From NCBI GenBank assembly GCA_964517315.1, contig CAZFCJ010000001.1:65003-129002 (forward strand): 64,000 bases of DNA, in the 5' to 3' direction. This document shows positions 36,247 through 44,382 of the stretch, piece after piece. The number at the start of each line of letters is the position of its first letter. The first letter of the stretch is position 1. Source of the stretch: DASWJQ01 sp964517315. Lineage in GTDB: Bacteria; Chloroflexota; Anaerolineae; Anaerolineales; E44-bin32. The position numbers and the translations under genes are program-made. A model generated the notes under the pieces. That model saw nothing but the letters and a program-made list of their open reading frames with translations, searched no databases and was not told where the DNA came from.

Positions 36247-37926
36247 ATGGATCTAAACGAAGCACTTGAACCTCTGAAACGTTGGTGGTGGCTGATTGTT
36301 CTCTCGAGCATCTTAGCTGGCGCGTCCAGCTTCTACGCCGTGTCCAAGCAGCCCCCAATCTATGCAACCCGCACGACGCTTATCGCAGGTAGTTCACTGT
36401 CCACGCTCAATCCATCCAGCGCGGATCTCCAACTGGCGCGCCAGCTGGCGACTCTCTATGCGGACGTGGCCCAGCGTGAGCCGATCAGAGACGCGACCCG
36501 GCAAGCCCTTGACTTGTCTCGATTGCCCCAGTACACGGTGTCCGTCCCGGGCAACGGTCAACTGATCGAAATCGTTGTGACCGATACGGATCCACAGCGG
36601 GCGAAGGTGGTCGCCGATGAGTTGGCCGCGCAGCTTATCCAACGCCTGCCCGAAAATGCAGGTGAGCTGGACCGGGAACGTCAGGCCTTCGCGGAGGGGC
36701 AGCTCGATTTCTTGGAGGAAAAGATTACAGAAACGGAAGAGCAAATTTTAGAAGTGCAGACTGAGCTGGCGGGACTTTCCAGTGCAGAACAAATCGCCGC
36801 CGCCCAATCGGACTTGAACGCGCTTCAAACAAAGTTGACCACGCTTCAGTCTAACTACGCAGCGCTTTTGAGCACGACCAATAATCAGGCCGTCAACACG
36901 ATAAGCGTCATTGAGCCGGCCGACCTCCCCACGCGCGCAGTAAACTCGAATAAGTGGCTCTACATACTCCTTTCCACATCGCTTGGTTTTGTCCTCAGCG
37001 CTTCGGCCGCATATGGACTGGAGTACCTGGATAAATCATTGAAGAGCGAGGGGCAGGTAAGGGCTCTGTTGGATGCTCCCGTGATTGCCCGGCTTCCAAG
37101 GATTTCGCCGCAAGGCCACGGTCGCAGCAAGAATGCCATGGTCATCGATGACGAATTCTCGCCCGAGTACGAAACCTTCCGGCTTCTGAGGGCCAACCTT
37201 GAATTTGGTGACCCCGGCTACCAAAGCAGGTCGTTTCTGGTCGTGAGTTCAACACCGGGTGATGGCAAGAGCACCGTCGCGGTCAATCTAGCACACGCTT
37301 TCGCCCGCTCTGGAAAGAGGACGGTGATCGTTGACGCGGATCTGCGAAGGCCCGGGGTTCACCGTCCTTTGGGGGTCGGAAACATCAGGGGGTTGAGCGA
37401 TCTGCTTTACAGGGACTGTAACCTCCAGGACGTGTTAGAAAAAACGGAAGTGGGGGGGTTATGGGCCGTGCCAACCGGGAGACCTCCGACCGACTCGCAG
37501 CACTCCGTCAACATCCGGCGAATGGAGCAGGTGATAAAAGAGATCGGCTCATATCACGAAACGATGATCATCGATGGGCCCCCTCTCATCATGGCGGATG
37601 CATCACTGTTAGCTTCTAGCGTGGACAAAGTGGTGGTTGTTGTCCGTCTAAATCACACTCCGAAGGACGCACTTCTCACTTCCTTCGACCAGCTAAGACG
37701 AGCCGGGGCTAATGTAGCCGGAATCGTCATTAACGATGCAAGTGGAAAGTATTCCGGTGGTTATCTTTATGAAGGTTATGGATACTTCGGACCGGATACG
37801 GACCTGGCGGCGGGAGACGGAACGGGGGCGATCTCCGCGCTGAAGAATCAGGTGAGCGGTTGGTTCGGGCGTCGCGACGGGGCGGATCAACAACAAGACG
37901 TTGTCGATATCGACGGACAGTTCTAA
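36247..37926 (+). CDS. Wzc-like polysaccharide co-polymerase / BY-kinase
   Basis: A 559-residue protein. A Wzz domain at the N-terminus (ALEPLKRWWWLIVLSSILAG) gives the first transmembrane segment, and NKWLYILLSTSLGFVLSASA the second; a coiled coil lies between them (residues 145-205). The BY-kinase domain has Walker A (SSTPGDGKSTVAVNLAHA), Walker A' (VIVDADLRRPGVHR) and Walker B (MIIDGPPLIMADASLL). The C-terminal tail ends in a Tyr cluster (KYSGGYLYEGYGYFGPDT) for autophosphorylation. It controls chain length and export of the polymer. An upstream TTG at 36214 would add 11 residues; ATG 36247 is my choice, with no strong ribosome binding site for either. Confidence 0.92.
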   Translation: MDLNEALEPLKRWWWLIVLSSILAGASSFYAVSKQPPIYATRTTLIAGSSLSTLNPSSADLQLARQLATLYADVAQREPIRDATRQALDLSRLPQYTVSVPGNGQLIEIVVTDTDPQRAKVVADELAAQLIQRLPENAGELDRERQAFAEGQLDFLEEKITETEEQILEVQTELAGLSSAEQIAAAQSDLNALQTKLTTLQSNYAALLSTTNNQAVNTISVIEPADLPTRAVNSNKWLYILLSTSLGFVLSASAAYGLEYLDKSLKSEGQVRALLDAPVIARLPRISPQGHGRSKNAMVIDDEFSPEYETFRLLRANLEFGDPGYQSRSFLVVSSTPGDGKSTVAVNLAHAFARSGKRTVIVDADLRRPGVHRPLGVGNIRGLSDLLYRDCNLQDVLEKTEVGGLWAVPTGRPPTDSQHSVNIRRMEQVIKEIGSYHETMIIDGPPLIMADASLLASSVDKVVVVVRLNHTPKDALLTSFDQLRRAGANVAGIVINDASGKYSGGYLYEGYGYFGPDTDLAAGDGTGAISALKNQVSGWFGRRDGADQQQDVVDIDGQF

Positions 37927-38225
37927 ATGGAGAATGACCTGGACCGTTGCCCGGCCGGCCTCGATCAGAGCGTGAGAGGATTCAGCTCATGTCCTTCATT
38001 TCACCCATGACAGTCCGTACGATAACCAGGATACGTTCAGGCCGGTGTTTCCCAAGGGGTCAGAAGGCGAATATCCCCATGGCGGAGCATGGATAGAAGT
38101 CTTCACAGGATTTCCGCGGATTGCGCGAGGAGCGCATCGCCCGCTGGCTTGCTTTCTTGGATGTCCGGATCGCAGACGCCGGGCTGTGCGGATACCTGCA
38201 TTTGGATGGGAATGCAAAGGCGGAG

Positions 38226-39185
38226 ATGTCACCTTCCGGTGCACTCTTGCGGCCGTTGATCATCGGCGCCATCCTCGTATTGACAACTGGCCTACCGATT
38301 CTTATCGGTTCAATGCAAGCCGAGGATGAAGAACCCATTCTCCTTCCAGTGGTTGAGCCAATACTCGCCCCGAGTCATACTCATACGCAATCGACCGCGA
38401 CGATAGGCGATGAGAGGACCCTGGCCGGTGGACGTTCCTCCCTGTCGACGCTCGCACTGACGCCGACGACGGGGCCTCTTAAAGGTGCTTATGTCGATGA
38501 CGTCATCCAGCTGGTTGACGGCCGTTCCATGATTCGGATTATTGTGCCTCATGGGGTGGAGGGTGTATATAAGGCAGTTGTCACCGTCTGGGCCCCACTC
38601 CACTTCGATTGTTACATCCCCGCTGATTCCTACGGTCGGCTCTATTGTGTAGGTCCTCATCTTCCGAACGGAGCTGAAGCGAACATTCAGATCATCGATT
38701 TGGAGGTTCCGGCTCAAGATAGGGCGCCGGTCGTATCGCTGTGGTTTGTCGTTCCGCAGATCGTCGCGACGTCAACGAATCGACCGCCCGACCCCAGTCC
38801 CGCGCTACCGACGTCGACGGAGAGGCCAGCTTCGACCCCGGCCGCGACAGCCGCGCCGACCGGCAAACCTTCGCCTCCACCGCCTACTCAGACATCGCCG
38901 CCCACGGGCACGCCGACCGGCAAACCTTCGCCTCCAACGCCTACTCAGATATCGCCGCCCACGGGCACGCCGACCGGCAAACCTTCGCTCCCAACGCTTA
39001 CTCAGACATCGCCGCCCACGGTCACGCCGACCAACACGGTTTCGCCGCCGACGGCTACTCAGGAACCGCCGCCAGCTGATACGCCGACGGATATGCCTCC
39101 TGAGCCGAAAGCCACCCGCACGCGACGACCCCCGGGTCCGCCGACGGATAAGCCTCCAGATCCGCCTGGTCCCCCGGCGCCGTGA
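38226..39185 (+). CDS. Membrane-anchored protein with a Pro/Thr-rich repeat tail (copy 1)
   Basis: A 319-residue protein of unknown family. It starts MSPSGALLRPLIIGAILVL, then a membrane segment (residues 6-25) and a conserved soluble domain of about 95 residues. That domain carries DGRSMIRIIVP, VVTVWAPLHFDCYIP and RLYCVGPHLPNG, with two Cys that could bond. A Pro/Thr tail follows, made of four 57-bp (19-residue) repeats. I chose ATG 38226 because the tandem paralogue also starts MSPS. The stop TGA (39183) sits where the paralogue has TGT, and homologous codons continue to 39221. It lies just after the co-polymerase gene and may be a cell-surface partner of it (inference). Confidence 0.75.
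   Translation: MSPSGALLRPLIIGAILVLTTGLPILIGSMQAEDEEPILLPVVEPILAPSHTHTQSTATIGDERTLAGGRSSLSTLALTPTTGPLKGAYVDDVIQLVDGRSMIRIIVPHGVEGVYKAVVTVWAPLHFDCYIPADSYGRLYCVGPHLPNGAEANIQIIDLEVPAQDRAPVVSLWFVVPQIVATSTNRPPDPSPALPTSTERPASTPAATAAPTGKPSPPPPTQTSPPTGTPTGKPSPPTPTQISPPTGTPTGKPSLPTLTQTSPPTVTPTNTVSPPTATQEPPPADTPTDMPPEPKATRTRRPPGPPTDKPPDPPGPPAP
38855..39082 (+). repeat. Four tandem 57-bp coding repeats
   Basis: Four head-to-tail 57-bp units occur at 38855-38911, 38912-38968, 38969-39025 and 39026-39082. The first three start GCCGACCGGCAAACCTTCGC and are nearly identical; the fourth is diverged. They encode a 19-residue Pro/Thr unit (PTGKPSPPPPTQTSPPTGT). The low divergence suggests recent slippage or unequal exchange. 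Confidence 0.9.
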
Positions 39186-39576
39186 CCGACGGCAATGCCC
39201 GGCAACGCTGCGCACCCATAAACCTCTTTTGCAAGTCCCTGATGGTCACCTGACAGATCACCTCTGTACAGAATTGGTGCACCGTCTTCTCAAAGCGTCG
39301 AGCTATGCGCCGCAGCCGCCCATCGCAATTTCCGGCAATTCCATCCATGCCCTGTTTCTCATACATGGCTGACTACGTTTCGAACTTTGACTGACTTCTT
39401 CATCCTTTCCAAGCGCTCATCCGTCATACAGCTGTTGTTACCTGTAGCTCCATATGCAGGGATGCGATGGTTCGACCGGGGCTCCTCCCCAGAAGCTCTC
39501 CACCAGGAGCCTTCGTGCCGCAGGTTGGGCCGATGATCTGCGGTTCCCCGTGGAGTTCTTTAACCAAGGACGGAAA

Positions 39577-40368
39577 ATGTCCCCATCAGATAAATTTGTT
39601 CGACTGTTCATCGTAGGCGTAAGCCTCCTGTTTTCCGGAAGTTTGCCAATACTGATCGGTCGACTTTCCGCGGGGCAAGAGGAGGTCGATAGCGCACCGT
39701 TACGCGATCGGGCTCCGACGGTCACGGACACCCCGGTTCGGTCTCATGTACCCGTGGGCGCTGCTCCAACATCGACAAGCCGGGCCTCTCTGGCAACGAA
39801 ACCGCCGACGGAGACGCCCGACCCCTTTCAGCGCGCGCATGTTGACGGGGTGACACAGCTGGCGGACGGTCGCTCAATGATCCGGTTGATCGTGCCGGGC
39901 TTGATCGTAGGAGAGTACGACGCAATCGTTACGGTATGGCGGCCGCAACAATTCGATTGCTTCATCCCCGATGATTCCGTCCATCGGCTCTATTGCGTAG
40001 GCCCACACCTTCCGTACGGAATTGAAGGGCTCATTGAGATCATTGACATGGAGAATCCTTCTCAGGATGGGGCTCCGATCGTCTCGCTGTCTTTTGTCGT
40101 TCAACAAGTCGCCATGACGGCGACGGATCCACCGCCTGACCGCCGTCCTGCGCCGCCTCCCTCAACAAAGAGACCCACTTCTACCCTGGCGGCGACAGCC
40201 CCGGCGACCAGCACGCCAACCGCTACTCAGGCCTCGTCGCTCACGATCACGCCGACCGTCACGCTTCCGCCGTCAACTCCCACTCCCACTGAGGAGGAGG
40301 CCCCGGATCCGACCGAGACGCCGGAGCCCACGAAAACGACCGAGCCGACGGACACCCCGACAGATTAG
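39577..40368 (+). CDS. Membrane-anchored protein with a Pro/Thr-rich tail (copy 2)
   Basis: A 263-residue tandem paralogue of the gene before it. MSPSDKFVRLFIVGVSLL begins the membrane segment, and the soluble domain matches copy 1 (DGRSMIRLIVP, VTVWRPQQFDCFIP, RLYCVGPHLPYG). The tail has Pro/Thr sequence but no intact 57-bp units. AAGGACGG lies before ATG 39577. The TAG at 40366 is premature relative to copy 1: in-frame codons that continue the Pro/Thr tail run to TGA at 40435 and end STAMPVKAAHP, matching the end of the copy 1 read-through. The gap 39186-39576 between the two copies holds no other gene. Confidence 0.75.
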   Translation: MSPSDKFVRLFIVGVSLLFSGSLPILIGRLSAGQEEVDSAPLRDRAPTVTDTPVRSHVPVGAAPTSTSRASLATKPPTETPDPFQRAHVDGVTQLADGRSMIRLIVPGLIVGEYDAIVTVWRPQQFDCFIPDDSVHRLYCVGPHLPYGIEGLIEIIDMENPSQDGAPIVSLSFVVQQVAMTATDPPPDRRPAPPPSTKRPTSTLAATAPATSTPTATQASSLTITPTVTLPPSTPTPTEEEAPDPTETPEPTKTTEPTDTPTD

Positions 40369-40853
40369 CCTTCGGAGCCGCCTGCTACTCCGACGCCGTG
40401 TTCGACTGCAATGCCTGTCAAGGCGGCCCACCCATGACCCATCCGCTTTTTTTAGATCCGAGCAAGGGGATTCCGACGCCGAGGGATATGCCGCCATCAG
40501 GAATGGGTCGGCCTTTGCGCGCTATTTGGTTTGAAGGGTACCCATGGGTTTCAAGATCGATCTTGGCTCCGGACTTTCTTAAGGAGAGCGTGCGGCGAAC
40601 GTATGTGCGAGGCAACGACCCAGGTTTTTCATTGATATCCCAACCGGCGTTGGTCTCGAACATGGCGGATAGATTTCAAACTGGAACAGGAAAATCTGGT
40701 GGTCCCTATGCGGGAGTTTTCAGTGCTGCCCCTTGGACCCTTGGAGCCATGCGGCACGGAGGTTAGCGGCAAGGGGCTTGGAAAAATGGGGGAGGAATAG
40801 AGTTGTTCTGTTGGCCACGGCCAAATGGAGGAAGACGGAGGGAGCGCTTAAGA
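40369..40853 (+). other. Non-coding stretch after the Pro/Thr-tail gene, before rmlB
   Basis: The first 69 bases are the in-frame continuation of the previous gene's tail beyond its TAG. From about 40440 to 40850 I see no gene I can support and no clear promoter or terminator. A GGAGGG at 40838-40843 serves the next gene. Confidence 0.5.
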
Positions 40854-41939
40854 GTGAAGAACATCTTAGTAACCGGCGGCGCCGGATTCATCGGTTCAAA
40901 TCTTGTGCGTTATCTGCAACGCAAATACTCCTGGGTGCATATCTTAAATCTTGACGCTCTCACCTACGCAGGCACGCTTGAAAACCTTGGGCACTTGCCA
41001 GATCCCGATCGGCACACGTTCATTCTGGCCGATATCAGGGATCGAGCGCTGGTAAAGAGGATCTTAGAAGAATATGAGGTGGACACGATCGTCCACCTGG
41101 CCGCGGAATCACACGTTGACCGCTCCATATCCGGCCCTTCGCTGTTCCTTGAGACGAATGTAGTGGGCACCTTTAATCTGTTGGAAGCAGCCAGGCAGGT
41201 CTGGGGTCGTGGCGAAGATGCACGGTATGGAGATGTTCAGTTCCATCATGTATCCACGGATGAAGTCTACGGGTCGCTGGGCGCCACAGACCCGGCCTTT
41301 ACGGAGACCACCCGCTACTCACCCAACTCACCGTACGCTGCGACCAAGGCGTCTGCCGACCACCTTGTGCGTTCCTATGGCCACACCTACGGTCTCCCTG
41401 TGACGATCACGAACTGCTCCAACAACTACGGTCCGAATCAGCACCCGGAAAAACTCGTACCATTGATGATCCAAACCGCATTGCGAGGCGGCCAGCTCCC
41501 GATTTATGGAGATGGAAAACAGATCCGCGATTGGCTGTACGTCGAGGATCACTGTGAAGCCATTTCTCTGGCCCTGGAAGGGGCTACCTCCGGGAGCGTA
41601 TACAACGTGGGCGGCGAGAACCAACCGACCAATTTGGAGCTTGTCACCACAATTTGCGAAGAAATGGATATACGCCGGCCCGATTCGCCCCATGTCCCAC
41701 ACAAGACCCTGATCAGTCATGTTTCCGATAGACCTGGTCACGACCGACGCTATGCGATGAATACGAGCAAAATCCGAGAGGAGCTCGGCTGGAAGCCGCG
41801 TCACAATTTGCAGGAAGGTCTGCGCAAGACGATTGATTGGTATCTGGCAAATCCCGATTGGGTGCGGACTATTGAACAGGGCCCTTCATTTAAAGACTGG
41901 ATACAAGAGAACTACAGTGAAAGGGAGGAGGTTGTATGA
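40854..41939 (+). CDS. rmlB: dTDP-glucose 4,6-dehydratase
   Basis: A 361-residue extended SDR starting at GTG 40854, about ten bases after GGAGGG. VTGGAGFIGSNLVRYL binds NAD, LDALTYAGTLENL and AAESHVDRSI are family-specific, HVSTDEVYGSL carries the catalytic Thr-Asp-Glu, and YAATKASADHLVRSY gives the Tyr and Lys. NCSNNYGPNQHPEKLVPLMI is diagnostic of RmlB. It makes dTDP-4-keto-6-deoxyglucose. It is the first of the rmlBAD run and overlaps rmlA by four bases. Confidence 0.95.
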   Translation: MKNILVTGGAGFIGSNLVRYLQRKYSWVHILNLDALTYAGTLENLGHLPDPDRHTFILADIRDRALVKRILEEYEVDTIVHLAAESHVDRSISGPSLFLETNVVGTFNLLEAARQVWGRGEDARYGDVQFHHVSTDEVYGSLGATDPAFTETTRYSPNSPYAATKASADHLVRSYGHTYGLPVTITNCSNNYGPNQHPEKLVPLMIQTALRGGQLPIYGDGKQIRDWLYVEDHCEAISLALEGATSGSVYNVGGENQPTNLELVTTICEEMDIRRPDSPHVPHKTLISHVSDRPGHDRRYAMNTSKIREELGWKPRHNLQEGLRKTIDWYLANPDWVRTIEQGPSFKDWIQENYSEREEVV

Positions 41940-42814
41940 AGGGAATCATCTTGGCAGGGGGAAAGGGAACGCGGCTCCACCCGCTGACCATTCCGACAAG
42001 CAAGCAGTTGCTCCCGCTGTATGACAAACCCATGATCTACTATCCCCTTTCCATGCTCCTCCTGGCGGGGATCCGAGATATTCTCGTGATCACCACACCC
42101 CGGGACCAGTCGTCGTTTCAGCGTCTTCTTGGCGACGGTTCGCAGTGGGGGGTCTCCATCTCGTATGCGCAACAGTCGGAGCCGAGGGGATTGGCGGATG
42201 CCTTCATCGTCGGCCGGGAATTCATCGACGGCGATCCTACCTGCCTGGTCCTGGGTGACAACATCTTCTTCGGCCACGCTTTGGGCGAGAAACTGAGAAG
42301 ATCGGCGGACCTTACCGAAGGCGGTCTGATATTCGCCTATCCTGTCAAGGAACCTTCTCGTTACGGCGTCGTCGAGTTTGATGAGAGCGGCCGGGTTCTG
42401 TCCATCGAAGAGAAGCCGGACCAGCCGAAGTCGAATTTCGCCATCCCCGGCATGTACTTTTACGACTCGGACGTCGTGGAGATTGCGGCCAACTTGGAGC
42501 CGTCGGCGCGGGGCGAACTTGAGATTACGGATATCAATCGCACCTATCTACTGCGGGGGCAGCTCCGCGTGGAGGTGCTCGGTCGAGGAACAGCCTGGCT
42601 CGACGCCGGGACACACGAGTCTCTGTTGCAAGCATCCAGCTTCGTCCACGCCGTGCAGGAGCGGCAGGGGATGATGATTGCCTGCCCCGAGGAGATCGCG
42701 TGGCGCATGGGATTCATCAGCGATCAGGAGCTGTACGATCGAGCTGAAAATATGGCGAGCAACGGTTATCGGGATTACTTGAAGCGGCTGCTCGCGGAGC
42801 CCATCCGAGCATGA
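41936..42814 (+). CDS. rmlA: Glucose-1-phosphate thymidylyltransferase
   Basis: A 292-residue nucleotidyltransferase. GIILAGGKGTRLHPLTIPTS is the signature pyrophosphorylase motif, KQLLPLYDKPMIYYPLSMLL follows, and LGDNIFFG and EKPDQPKSNFA are RmlA landmarks. GTAWLDAGTHESLL completes the active site. It makes dTDP-glucose for RmlB. GGGAGGAGG lies just before ATG 41936. Both ends overlap neighbours by four bases, so the run is one operon. Confidence 0.96.
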   Translation: MKGIILAGGKGTRLHPLTIPTSKQLLPLYDKPMIYYPLSMLLLAGIRDILVITTPRDQSSFQRLLGDGSQWGVSISYAQQSEPRGLADAFIVGREFIDGDPTCLVLGDNIFFGHALGEKLRRSADLTEGGLIFAYPVKEPSRYGVVEFDESGRVLSIEEKPDQPKSNFAIPGMYFYDSDVVEIAANLEPSARGELEITDINRTYLLRGQLRVEVLGRGTAWLDAGTHESLLQASSFVHAVQERQGMMIACPEEIAWRMGFISDQELYDRAENMASNGYRDYLKRLLAEPIRA

Positions 42815-43737
42815 GTCCGACTGCCCTATCGCCGAGAGTGCTGGTTTTTGGCAGTCAGGGACAGGTGGGCTGGGAGCTCGTTCGGCGGGAGCCCTCCTTG
42901 GGCCAGGTGATCCCACACACCCGCGAGGATATCGACCTGACGGGTTCGACGCCTTCCGAGCTGAGAAGCTATATTCGGTCCATGGACCCCCATGTGGTCA
43001 TCAATGCCGCGGCGTATACGCACGTGGATCGCGCCGAATATGAACAAGAAAAGGCGTGGCTGGTCAACGCTGCTGCGCCCGCCATCATGGCCGACGAATG
43101 CCGCTCGCTCGGCTCAGCGTTTGTGCATTACTCGACGGATTACGTCTTCGATGGTGAGGCGCGGACTCCTTATCAGGAAGGGGACGCGCCCGCTCCGTTG
43201 AATCACTATGGCCGGACGAAGCTAGAAGGCGAAAGCGCGGTCCAAAACACAGCCGAGTGCTGGCTGATTCTCCGTACAAGCTGGGTCTATGGATTCCGCA
43301 AGAGGAGTTTCCCGGTCAGGGTATTGGAAGGGTCACGAAACCACAGCCTCCTGAGAATTGTCGAAGATCAGGTGGCCAGCCCGACTTGGGCGTCCATGTT
43401 GGCGGACGTTACTGTGAAGTTAGTGGCCATGGCGCTGTCCAACGGTCGGGACTGGATGTTGGAGAGATCGGGAATCTATCATGTCGCCGGCGGTGGAGAA
43501 GCCTCCAGGTTCACCTGGGCCGAGACGATCCTCCAGTTGGATCCTCGGCGTGATGAGCAAGTGTTCGATCAACTGATTCCTGCGAAACGGAGCGATTTCG
43601 CTGGTGCCGCGGAGCGGCCGGCTTATACAGCGCTCGATTGCACCCGGTTGAAGCGCAAATTCGACGTTGAGCTGCCCACCTGGGATCGGGCGCTTCAGGC
43701 AGCGATGACCGCGGAGGGAATTCGTGAGCGTGTCTAA
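42811..43737 (+). CDS. rmlD: dTDP-4-dehydrorhamnose reductase
   Basis: A 308-residue SDR. VLVFGSQGQVGWELVRR binds NADPH, VINAAAYTHVDRAE and YSTDYVFDGEARTPYQE are family signatures, and YGRTKLEGE has the catalytic Tyr-Lys. LRTSWVYGFRKRSFP is the substrate-side motif. It performs the last step to dTDP-L-rhamnose. No 3,5-epimerase (RmlC) is seen in this window, although the pathway needs one. It overlaps the phosphatase gene by 14 bp. Confidence 0.92.
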   Translation: MSPTALSPRVLVFGSQGQVGWELVRREPSLGQVIPHTREDIDLTGSTPSELRSYIRSMDPHVVINAAAYTHVDRAEYEQEKAWLVNAAAPAIMADECRSLGSAFVHYSTDYVFDGEARTPYQEGDAPAPLNHYGRTKLEGESAVQNTAECWLILRTSWVYGFRKRSFPVRVLEGSRNHSLLRIVEDQVASPTWASMLADVTVKLVAMALSNGRDWMLERSGIYHVAGGGEASRFTWAETILQLDPRRDEQVFDQLIPAKRSDFAGAAERPAYTALDCTRLKRKFDVELPTWDRALQAAMTAEGIRERV

Positions 43738-44329
43738 CGGCAGTTCAGCGATCTTTCTCGATCGCGACGGCGTGATTATTGAGAACCGAGCGCAATACGT
43801 CCGAGACTGGTCCGATGTTGCATTCCTTCCGGGCTCGCTGGAAGCTTTGCGCCTCCTCGCATACACGCGGCATAAGGTCGTCATTGTCACCAACCAGTCC
43901 GTCGTGGGACGGGGCTTGATCACATTGGTGCAGGCTAATGAGATCAACCTCCGTCTTCAGGAAGAGGTGGAACGTCAAGACGGGAGAATTGATGGAATTT
44001 ACATGTGTCCTCATGCGCCTGCAGACGCTTGCGACTGTCGAAAGCCAGCTCCCGGGCTGATCCAGAGGGCGTCAGAGGAACACAGCATTGATTTGGGTCG
44101 GTCCTTGCTGATCGGAGACGCCATCAGCGATCTGCGGGCCGGGCGTGCCGCGGGCATCCCTCGCGTAGGCCTTGTCGAAACCGGCCGTGGGCGGAAGGAG
44201 ATGGTCAAATATGGAAAGAGTGAGAATGTAAGCTTTCCCGTTTTCACCGATCTCTTGGAGGCCACGATCAGGTCGCTGCAGATTTCAGAGCTGGTCGAAG
44301 ATCCTCGTCGAGATTGCCTTGGTGGGTGA
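43724..44329 (+). CDS. gmhB: D-glycero-D-manno-heptose 1,7-bisphosphate phosphatase (GmhB-like, HAD)
   Basis: A 201-residue HAD-IIIA phosphatase. The first motif is IFLDRDGVIIENRAQYV with both catalytic Asp, and VIVTNQSVVGRG is motif II. A zinc site is built from CPHAPADACDCRKP (Cys-x-His and Cys-x-Cys), which is typical of GmhB. LLIGDAISDLRAGRAAG is motif IV. It removes the C7 phosphate. The enzyme pairs functionally with the heptose kinase and SIS isomerase at 9-11 kb, though 33 kb away, and is coupled to rmlD. Confidence 0.88.
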   Translation: MSVSNGSSAIFLDRDGVIIENRAQYVRDWSDVAFLPGSLEALRLLAYTRHKVVIVTNQSVVGRGLITLVQANEINLRLQEEVERQDGRIDGIYMCPHAPADACDCRKPAPGLIQRASEEHSIDLGRSLLIGDAISDLRAGRAAGIPRVGLVETGRGRKEMVKYGKSENVSFPVFTDLLEATIRSLQISELVEDPRRDCLGG

Positions 44330-44382
44330 GACGTCCGAGGTGGGGCCAATCGCCGTCGGAAAGGTGAGGGTGGATCAGGTTT

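Noticed and set aside
38746..39372. Arg-rich overlapping frame across the 57-bp repeats
   Set aside because: It is the frame-shifted shadow of the Pro/Thr repeat, typical of repetitive GC-rich DNA.
40398..40766. 122-codon ORF before rmlB
   Set aside because: No ribosome site, no family features, and its start lies inside the tail remnant of the upstream gene.
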